Source: Paenibacillus protaetiae (lineage in GTDB: Bacteria; Bacillota; Bacilli; Paenibacillales; Paenibacillaceae). From it: 64,000 bases of DNA. The notes under the pieces were generated by a model. It was not told the origin of the DNA. It searched no databases and saw nothing but the letters and a program-made list of their open reading frames with translations. This document shows positions 1 to 6,702 of this stretch, in pieces. The stretch is from the NCBI RefSeq assembly GCF_004135365.1, contig NZ_CP035492.1, positions 62,001-126,000 of the forward strand, given 5' to 3'. Position numbers and translations under genes: made by a program. The stretch's first letter is position 1; every line of letters begins with the position of its first letter.

Positions 1-70
1 TGCGAGGCGGTTTAAGCAAGCCTTTCACTCTTTTGCCATGTTTGCACTTTCTTTAAATAACCTGCGATTA

Positions 71-130
71 CCGGCGTTTTCCGGGTACAAAAATGTCTCA
101 TTGCCGGAAAATGAACCCTCGCGACATAAT
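71..130 (+). promoter_or_regulatory. Promoter and shared upstream element of the lplB-like operon
   Basis: A plausible sigma-A promoter has -35 TTGCCG at 101-106, an 18-base spacer and -10 CATAAT at 125-130. Immediately upstream and overlapping the -35 is a block that recurs without gaps at 6581-6620: 28 of 40 bases are identical, and 20 of 23 in the core at 88-110. The core contains CAAAAATGT and CATTGCCGG. The position suits an activator of the AraC class, and such a regulator is encoded at 3992-6319. Binding by that protein is inference. Bases 1-70 show nothing else recognisable. Confidence 0.6.
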
Positions 131-181
131 AGGTCAACACCGCCTCATCAGGCGATGAACGACATATGGAGGTGACAGGGG

Positions 182-1138
182 ATGAAGCAAGCAACCGCTC
201 CGGGGACGCAGACGGCCAGTAAGCCGATTCGCCGCACATGGCGCATTTCACGCTTGAAGCGGGACAAATGGCTGTATGTGCTTCTGCTTCCGGGATTGCT
301 TTACTTTTTAATTTTTAAATACGTGCCGATGTGGGGCGTACTGCTTGCATTCAAAAACTATCAGCCGTTTACGGGGTTTTGGAAAAGCGAGTGGGTCGGG
401 TTCGATCATTTTAAAGTGTTTTTTGAGAACCCCGAGTTTTTTATGCTGCTTCGCAATACGCTTGTTTTATCGCTGTACAATCTGATTTTCTATTTTCCGG
501 CGCCGATCGTGCTGGCCCTGCTGCTGAATGAAATCAGGCGGGCCGTATTCAAGCGTACCATCCAAACGATGATCTACGTCCCGCATTTTATATCAATGGT
601 TATCGTTGCGAGCTTGACCTATGTATTTCTGACGACCGAAGGCGGCGCTGTAAATGAGCTGCTTTATCAATATACAGGAAATAAAATCCAGTTCTTGTCC
701 GATCCGGGATGGTTCCGGCCGCTCATCATTTTGCAGCTGATCTGGAAAGATTGCGGCTGGGGCACCATTATCTTTTTGGCGGCGCTTTCCGCCGTTGATT
801 TGGAGCAATATGAAGCCGCCACGATAGACGGCGCCAACCGTTGGAGGCAAATTTGGCATATTACGCTGCCGGCTATCCGCAGCACGATCGTCATTTTGCT
901 TATTTTGCGGATGGGCCAGGTGCTCGATAACGGCTTTGAACAAATCTATTTGATGTTAAATCCGCTTAACCGCTCAGTAGGCGAAGTGTTTGATACGTAT
1001 GTGTACACAATGGGGATTACGCAAGGCGCCTTCAGTTACAGCACCGCGGTTGGCTTATTTAAATCGGTTATTGGCGTCACGCTCGTGCTCGGCACGAACT
1101 GGCTGGCCAAGAAATTCGGCGAATCGGGGCTTTATTGA
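182..1138 (+). CDS. LplB/YtcP-type carbohydrate ABC transporter permease
   Basis: Inner permease subunit of an oligosaccharide ABC importer, 318 residues. After a basic N-terminus the protein has about six hydrophobic segments, starting with the stretch around residues 30-55 (WLYVLLLPGLLYFLIF). The cytoplasmic EAA loop that contacts the ATPase is visible near residues 211-233 (YEAATIDGANRWRQ, then ITLPAI). The ATG follows GGAGGTGA with 6 bases between. It is the first gene of a run with the lplC-like permease and the lplA-like binding protein, the B. subtilis lpl gene set in a different order. No ATP-binding subunit is present, so a shared MsmX-type ATPase encoded elsewhere is expected. The rhamnogalacturonan substrate is inferred from the YetA and GH105 genes downstream. 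Confidence 0.9.
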   Translation: MKQATAPGTQTASKPIRRTWRISRLKRDKWLYVLLLPGLLYFLIFKYVPMWGVLLAFKNYQPFTGFWKSEWVGFDHFKVFFENPEFFMLLRNTLVLSLYNLIFYFPAPIVLALLLNEIRRAVFKRTIQTMIYVPHFISMVIVASLTYVFLTTEGGAVNELLYQYTGNKIQFLSDPGWFRPLIILQLIWKDCGWGTIIFLAALSAVDLEQYEAATIDGANRWRQIWHITLPAIRSTIVILLILRMGQVLDNGFEQIYLMLNPLNRSVGEVFDTYVYTMGITQGAFSYSTAVGLFKSVIGVTLVLGTNWLAKKFGESGLY

Positions 1139-1156
1139 TGAAAGGGGTGACAGGCG

Positions 1157-2040
1157 TTGGTTAGACGTTACAGAACTACATCCGGCACCATATTTGATAT
1201 TGCAAATTACTTGTTTCTCGCTTTGGCCGGCCTAGCCGCCGTCCTTCCGTTTCTATACGTCATCGCCGGCTCTTTCGCTTCGGATGCCGAGCTGACGAGC
1301 CGTGCCGTATTTTTTATTCCGAAGACGTTTACGCTTGCTGCCTATACGTTTATTTTTTCGACGGACACGATTGTGCAGAGCATCGGCATTTCGGTTTACG
1401 TAACGGTCATCGGCACGCTGGTTAACTTGTTTTTTACGGTAACGATGGCTTACCCGCTGGCCAAACGGCATTTATGGGGACGCAACCTGTTTATTAACCT
1501 GATTGTGTTCTCGATGCTGTTTGGCGGCGGGATGATTCCGACTTACCTGGTCGTCAAGGAGCTGCATTTGCTGGATTCATTATGGTCCTTGATGCTTCCG
1601 GGCGCGATCAGCGCGTTTAACCTCATTATTGTCAAAAACTTCTTTCAGGAGCTTCCGATTGAGGTGGAGGAAGCGGCCCGCATCGACGGCTGCTCGGATA
1701 TGGGCTGTTATGGCGGATTGTGCTTCCGCTTTCCAAGCCGGTGCTGGCCACCTTTACGCTGTTTTATGCGGTTGGCCACTGGAACGACTTCTTCGCCGCT
1801 TTATTATATATTAACGACCCGCAAAAATGGCCGCTCCAGGTCATGCTGAGGCAGATCGTATTGCTGTCGCAGGCTGCCGCAGGCGATCTGAATTCGATGG
1901 ACCCGAACTTCGTCAAGCCGCCGGACCAGTCGATCAAAATGGCGGTTATCGTAGTCGGCACGCTTCCGATATTGTGCGTCTATCCGTTTTTGCAAAAGCA
2001 TTTTGCCAAAGGCGTATTGCTGGGTTCGGTGAAAGGCTGA
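1157..2040 (+). pseudogene. LplC-type carbohydrate ABC transporter permease, interrupted by a frameshift
   Basis: Second permease of the lpl-like importer. A TTG start follows AAAGGGGTGA at 1141-1150. The frame that starts here reads LplC-like sequence up to EEAARIDGCSDMGCY near 1710, then changes to unrelated residues and stops at 1849. The frame one base back resumes with WRIVLPLSKPVLATF and continues to a normal C-terminus (KGVLLGSVKG) at 2040. Restoring one base, most simply a T in the TATGG at about 1709-1713, gives a continuous protein of about 294 residues. The break lies inside the EAA loop needed for ATPase coupling, so a real lesion would inactivate the importer. Since the downstream half is still well conserved, a sequencing error or a very recent mutation is more likely than an old pseudogene. 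Confidence 0.85.
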
Positions 2041-2097
2041 CCGTTCCCGCCTCAATTTGATGTAAATCCGCTTCGCCTCACCTTGCTGCGGCATATT

Positions 2098-2111
2098 GGT
2101 AAGCGCTTACT
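2098..2111. promoter_or_regulatory. cre-like palindrome upstream of the lplA-like gene
   Basis: GGTAAGCGCTTACT contains the perfect 12-base palindrome GTAAGCGCTTAC. It matches the catabolite-responsive element consensus TGWNANCGNTNWCA at all constrained positions except the two outermost. It lies 55 bases after the stop of the lplC-like gene and 54 bases before the lplA-like start, and directly abuts a weak -35-like TTGCGG at 2111-2116. CcpA control of an internal promoter for the binding protein is inference. Confidence 0.5.
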
Positions 2112-2165
2112 TGCGGGCAGGCGGTTTTGCTATAGGATAAGAACCATAAAAGGGAGGAAATAAAG

Positions 2166-3785
2166 GTGAGAAAAACAATGAAATCCACGAAACGTATTTC
2201 CACTTTCCTTATTCTCGGCACAGTGTGCGCCGTAGCTTTGTCGGCCTGCTCTTCCGGCAGCGGGAATAAAGGCTCGAATGGAGGCAGTGCATCGGCTACG
2301 CCAAACGCAACCTCATCCGCAACTGCAGCTGCGTCCGCAGACACGAAGCAAGACCCGCTTAAGCTTAATATTATGCTGCCGATCTTTAAAACAAACTTTC
2401 CGAAGGACGACAGCCCGGTTGCGGCGGAAATCGAAAAAAGAACGAATACGGACATTCATTTTGAGTGGGTGCCAAACGCTTCGTATTCGGACAAATTTAA
2501 TATTACGCTTGCTTCCGGCACGCTGCCAAGCATCATCTACGTGCCTGACCCTAAGGCGCCAAGCTTCGTAAGCGCAGCCAAAAGCGGCGCATTCTGGGAT
2601 TTGACCGATAAGCTGAAAAACTATAAAAACTTGGGCGAAGCGAATCCGGTCATTCTGAACAACTCCTCGGTCGACGGCAAAACATACGGCATTTACCGCG
2701 GACGCGCGCTTGGCCGCAATGGCGTGTATTACCGGAAAGACTGGCTGGATAAAGTCGGCTTGCCGGTTCCGAAAACGATCGACGATTTTTACAATATGCT
2801 CAAAGCGTTTAAGGAACAAGATCCGGACGGCGACGGCAAGGACGATACGTACGGGCTGGTTATGGTCAAGTGGACGGGCGGCTGGGGCGCCGGCTTCGAC
2901 CAAATCAAGCTTTGGTTCGGAGCGCCTAACGTTTGGGGCGTCAAAGACGGCCAGCTTGTGCCGGAGTTTGAATATGACGAATATTTCGAAGCGCTTAAGT
3001 TTATGAAGAAGCTGTATGACGAGAAACTCGTCAACCAGGACTTTGCCGTTATGGACTCGGCCAAATGGGTTGATCCGATCGTCAACAATCAAGCCGGCGT
3101 CATTGTAGACGTTGTGGACGGAGCAGCACGCGCCGACGATAAAATTCATGCTGCACTGGCCGCTGCAGGCAAAGATGATCCTAGCAAGCAGTTTATGGAC
3201 GTATTTGGGGCTGTATCCGGTCCTGACGGCCAAATCCATACGCTTCCGACCTCCGGTTTTGCCGGCATGTTGTCCATTCCGAAATCAAGTGTCAAGACGG
3301 AGGAGCAATTGGACCGCGTGCTGACGTTCCTGGATCAGCTGAACGAGCCGGATATGCAAACGCTGCTCGGCTATGGCATTGAAGGCGTACATTACACGAA
3401 GGTGGACGATAAATCGCTGGAAACGATTAAAGATACCGTGAAGCTGGAATCGGAAGTGGAAGGCTTGAACCAAATGATTCCATACATTCCGGAAACACGG
3501 GGGCTGCTGCCGAAATCGACGCCGCTGCGCGACCGTCAAACCGAGCTGCAAAAAGAAAACGAAGCCACGATCGTCGCGAATCCGGCGGCACCGTTTATTT
3601 CTGAAGTCTATTCGCAAAAAGGCGCCCAGCTGGATAATATTATCAACGATGCGCGCATCAAGTTTATTGTTGGCCAAATTGATGAAAAAGGCTGGAAAGA
3701 TGCCATTGAAGTATGGAAAAAATCCGGCGGCGATGATTATGTGAAGGAAATGAATGAGCTGTATGCAGCTACCGGCGGCAAATAA
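2166..3785 (+). CDS. LplA-type extracellular solute-binding lipoprotein
   Basis: Substrate-binding component of the lpl-like importer, 539 residues. The N-terminus has a basic region, a hydrophobic core and a lipobox ending LSAC (Cys at about residue 27), followed by a Ser/Gly/Ala-rich linker, so a membrane-anchored extracellular lipoprotein is predicted. The size fits the large family-1 binding proteins paired with LplB/LplC permeases. The GTG start is preferred because AGGGAGG at 2151-2157 lies 8 bases upstream; the next ATG at 2178 is too far. DPDGDGKDDTYG near residues 218-229 resembles a calcium-binding loop common in this family. A cre-like site lies upstream and a rho-independent terminator follows. 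Binding of unsaturated rhamnogalacturonan oligosaccharides is inferred from neighbours. Confidence 0.9.
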   Translation: MRKTMKSTKRISTFLILGTVCAVALSACSSGSGNKGSNGGSASATPNATSSATAAASADTKQDPLKLNIMLPIFKTNFPKDDSPVAAEIEKRTNTDIHFEWVPNASYSDKFNITLASGTLPSIIYVPDPKAPSFVSAAKSGAFWDLTDKLKNYKNLGEANPVILNNSSVDGKTYGIYRGRALGRNGVYYRKDWLDKVGLPVPKTIDDFYNMLKAFKEQDPDGDGKDDTYGLVMVKWTGGWGAGFDQIKLWFGAPNVWGVKDGQLVPEFEYDEYFEALKFMKKLYDEKLVNQDFAVMDSAKWVDPIVNNQAGVIVDVVDGAARADDKIHAALAAAGKDDPSKQFMDVFGAVSGPDGQIHTLPTSGFAGMLSIPKSSVKTEEQLDRVLTFLDQLNEPDMQTLLGYGIEGVHYTKVDDKSLETIKDTVKLESEVEGLNQMIPYIPETRGLLPKSTPLRDRQTELQKENEATIVANPAAPFISEVYSQKGAQLDNIINDARIKFIVGQIDEKGWKDAIEVWKKSGGDDYVKEMNELYAATGGK

Positions 3786-3830
3786 ACCATCATAAACGGA
3801 AACAAACGGATTTATTAAAATCAAACCAAA

Positions 3831-3861
3831 AGACCATACGGAAACGTATGGTCTTTTTTTG
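3831..3861 (+). terminator. Rho-independent terminator of the lpl-like operon
   Basis: A perfect 10-base-pair stem (AGACCATACG / CGTATGGTCT) with a GAAA tetraloop is followed by seven T. It lies 46 bases after the lplA-like stop codon. Confidence 0.92.
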
Positions 3862-3991
3862 TGTTCGTTTTAACAAAATTTAAGTGGAACAATTATTCAT
3901 TTCGTTATATGCTGTAAGCATAGGCCAATGGTTCGGATGAGCGGGCGGCTTTTAATTTATGAATACGCTTACAAAGGAGTCGGTTAGTAAA

Positions 3992-6319
3992 ATGGAACTG
4001 ATCAATAAACAATTAGGCAAATTCCGTTTGGCTGGCGGCTCCGGCAAATTTTATAAAAAAAGTCTGGTACTGCTCCTTATCGTAACGAGCATACCGGGAA
4101 TCATTACAGGGGCGCTTGTTTATTGGATGGCGGGCGGACGGCTGGAGAGCGAGCTGCTGAAGCTTCATAACTACCAGATTGAGCAGCGGGCGGGCAATTT
4201 GGATGAGCAGCTGGAAAATTTGGAGCTGATGTTGTCCCACTGGGCGTTTGACTCCCGGTTTGATTATTCATTAAGCGGCCATGACTTCGTCCGCGATTTT
4301 GTGAAAACCCGGGATATCGTCAATACGCTGCTCGTCATGCAAGGGTCTAATACGATGATCAAAAACGTCAATCTTTATTTGCAGGGAGAGCAGCCGATCC
4401 TGTTCGACCCGGAGTATTCTTCGCTGCAGAGCGGGGCGCTGACCCATATTTATGACGGTTTGTTTACGAAAAAAAGGGAGACGTATTGGACGCAGCTGTC
4501 CTTTAATCCGTCCAATCCCGCTCAGAGGGATTTAACATTTGTCCATTTGATTCCGGGGGGAAGCATGAAGCCGTTTGGCGCATTGCTCATCCGTCTGGAC
4601 AGCGATAAGGTGGCGCAAATGCTCCGGACGATGACGCCGTACAGCGACGGGGAAAATTTATTGATGGAAGAAGGCGGAGACATCTACGTTTCCGCTAGCG
4701 GCAGCTCCCAGGATTCTCCGTTCGTACAGTCGTTAAGAGGAAAAATCGAACAGCGCAAGGAAGGGCAAGGCTCGTTTTTTTTCGATTGGAACAATAAAAC
4801 ATACGCCGTTACTTATGGGCACGTATCCCGGATTGCGGAAACATGGATGTATGTATCCGCATCGCCGATTACAAGCATTACGGCTCCGGTGGTGCTCATA
4901 TCCAAAATTATTTTTACAGTCAGCCTAAGCGCATTCCTCATTGCGGTGTTGCTGGCATGGCTGGCTTCCAAGCGGCTTTACTCGCCGGTGAAGCGGCTGA
5001 TGGGCAACCTGCTTCCGGGGGTTTCTCCTTTCAGCAGACAGGAAGACGAGTTTACGCTGATTGAACGGGAGTGGAATGATTTAAGCCGGGAGAGCAAGGA
5101 GCTGAACGCCAAGCTGTCCGCCCAGCTGCCTTACGTTAAGGAAAGCTTCCTGCATCAGCTGGTACAAGGTTATTTGTACGCTTATTCCGAAGACGACCTG
5201 CTCTCCCGCATGGCCAGCTACAAGTGGGATGTAAGCGGCAAGCAGTTTGTGATGCTGTATGTGCAGCTGAACGGCATCGCCAGCATGGAGGGCAAGTTCA
5301 GCTACGGCGATGAAGGGCTTGTAACGTTTGCATCGGTCAATATGATTGAAGAGCTCGCGGGCAAATATTTTGAGCAGAGCAGCACGATTAACTTCCATGA
5401 TCTTGGCGCGGGGCTGCTGCTTATACTGCCGGCAAACGAATCGTATATGGACAAAGTCCAGCCGTTCTGCGAAGAGCTGACTCAAGCGGTCAACCGGCTG
5501 CTCCTTATGCGGGTTACCGTTGCAGTCAGCCGTTCGATTGCCCATATAAGCGACGTGCCGTTTGCTTTTGAAGGGGTGAAGCATGCGGCCAGCTTCCGCA
5601 ACTTCGACAATGAGAATCAGCTGATCGATATGGAACAGCTGAACTACGAGGACAGCTCCGAACCGCCTTATCCGTTTACGCTGGAGCGGGAGTTTATACA
5701 AGCGCTGCGCACCGGGCAGGAGGCCGACGCACGTACGCTGCTGTGTGATTTTATGCATGCATTGTCCGTACAGGGAGCCAAAGCGATTGACGTCCAGCAG
5801 GGCATGCTCCATTTGCTTGGTTCGGTTCAGCACGCCATACTGGTGTCCGGCATTCAGCCGAAACGGCTGTTCAAAGGCGCCAACTTATACGAGCAGCTGT
5901 CGCAAATTAAAGAACCGGGCCGCATTTGCGACTGGTTCCAGGCAAGGGTCATCGACCCGTTTATGAAAGAGCTGGTGGGACGGTCGGATTTGCAAGTGAA
6001 GCGCCTGATTGAAGAAGCGATGTTGTTCCTGCAAAAAAACTATATGCAGGATATTTCGCTGGATAACTGCGCGGACCATATCGGCACCAATCCGTTTTTC
6101 CTGAGCAAGTCGTTTAAGCAGGTAACGGGCAAAAATTTCATTGATTATTTAACCGAGCTGCGGATGGACAAAGCAAAAGAGCTGCTGCGCGAATCGGAAT
6201 TAAAAATTAATGCAGTTGCGGAGCAGGTTGGGTATCAGCACAGCTATTTCAACCGGATATTCAAAAAGCTGGAAGGAATGACGCCAACGCGTTATCGCGA
6301 GCTGAGCCGGGCTGAATAA
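3992..6319 (+). CDS. Membrane-bound AraC-family regulator, YesS/YtdP-like
   Basis: Transmembrane sensor and transcription activator of about 775 residues. A first membrane segment lies near residues 27-47 (SLVLLLIVTSIPGIITG). An extracellular Cache-like region follows, then a second membrane segment near 302-324. A long cytoplasmic part ends in a double helix-turn-helix AraC domain from about residue 668, with VAEQVGYQHSYFNRIFKK as the second recognition unit and MTPTRYRE at the end. The ATG at 3992 is chosen because AAAGGAG at 3973-3979 is 12 bases upstream; an in-frame ATG at 3959 has no such site. The B. subtilis YesS family controls rhamnogalacturonan genes. Its place between the importer and the lyase genes suggests it activates both through their shared promoter element. 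Confidence 0.9.
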   Translation: MELINKQLGKFRLAGGSGKFYKKSLVLLLIVTSIPGIITGALVYWMAGGRLESELLKLHNYQIEQRAGNLDEQLENLELMLSHWAFDSRFDYSLSGHDFVRDFVKTRDIVNTLLVMQGSNTMIKNVNLYLQGEQPILFDPEYSSLQSGALTHIYDGLFTKKRETYWTQLSFNPSNPAQRDLTFVHLIPGGSMKPFGALLIRLDSDKVAQMLRTMTPYSDGENLLMEEGGDIYVSASGSSQDSPFVQSLRGKIEQRKEGQGSFFFDWNNKTYAVTYGHVSRIAETWMYVSASPITSITAPVVLISKIIFTVSLSAFLIAVLLAWLASKRLYSPVKRLMGNLLPGVSPFSRQEDEFTLIEREWNDLSRESKELNAKLSAQLPYVKESFLHQLVQGYLYAYSEDDLLSRMASYKWDVSGKQFVMLYVQLNGIASMEGKFSYGDEGLVTFASVNMIEELAGKYFEQSSTINFHDLGAGLLLILPANESYMDKVQPFCEELTQAVNRLLLMRVTVAVSRSIAHISDVPFAFEGVKHAASFRNFDNENQLIDMEQLNYEDSSEPPYPFTLEREFIQALRTGQEADARTLLCDFMHALSVQGAKAIDVQQGMLHLLGSVQHAILVSGIQPKRLFKGANLYEQLSQIKEPGRICDWFQARVIDPFMKELVGRSDLQVKRLIEEAMLFLQKNYMQDISLDNCADHIGTNPFFLSKSFKQVTGKNFIDYLTELRMDKAKELLRESELKINAVAEQVGYQHSYFNRIFKKLEGMTPTRYRELSRAE

Positions 6320-6375
6320 GCGCCGGTCAAGGAATTCTCTGCTGTAGGAAGCCGCTGTGCTGCATTCTCGGTGTT

Positions 6376-6415
6376 AAAGCCTGATTCTCCCAAGAGGAGG
6401 ATCAGGCTTTTCTTT
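6376..6415 (+). terminator. Terminator after the AraC-family regulator
   Basis: Stem GCCTGATTCTCC / GGAGGATCAGGC (one G-T pair) closes a short loop and is followed by TTTTCTTT. It starts 57 bases after the regulator stop codon. Confidence 0.85.
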
Positions 6416-6560
6416 ATATCTTTGGCGAATGTATTCAGGGGAGAGGAAAGCACGTATCGGAGCAGGAGGAACCCCTGATCCCAAAAGGGACAATATGCCC
6501 CGAAAAGCCCGGTAAGCTTTTAAATAGATGGCGTTATCCGTTTCATCAACAAAGTGCAAG
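6416..6560. other. Intergenic stretch with no recognisable element
   Basis: This is the non-coding part between the regulator terminator and the lyase promoter element. I see no credible reading frame with a ribosome binding site, riboswitch or strong repeat in it. Confidence 0.5.
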
Positions 6561-6639
6561 GCGGGTGAAAATGTGCAAATCCGGCGCACGGCCCGGGCAA
6601 AAATGTGCCATTGCCGGGAAAACGGCGGTTGCCTACAAT
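6561..6639 (+). promoter_or_regulatory. Promoter and shared element of the yetA-like lyase operon
   Basis: -35 TTGCCG at 6611-6616, a 17-base spacer and -10 TACAAT at 6634-6639. The block 6581-6620 aligns without gaps to 71-110 upstream of the lplB-like gene. This copy also has an internal direct repeat: AAAATGTGC at 6568-6576 and again at 6600-6608, 32 bases apart, about three helical turns. A pair of sites overlapping the -35 is typical for AraC-family activators. The assignment to the regulator at 3992-6319 is inference. Confidence 0.6.
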
Positions 6640-6702
6640 GAAGGCGTTCAAACGCGGATGAATGGGAGCGTCGCTCTACAACTGAACAGGGAGGATGAAG
6701 AA

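Noticed and set aside
6565-6702. Longer N-terminus of the YetA-like lyase
   Set aside because: The frame is open, but it covers the shared promoter element and its -35/-10 boxes, and a strong AGGGAGG at 6688-6694 fits ATG 6703.
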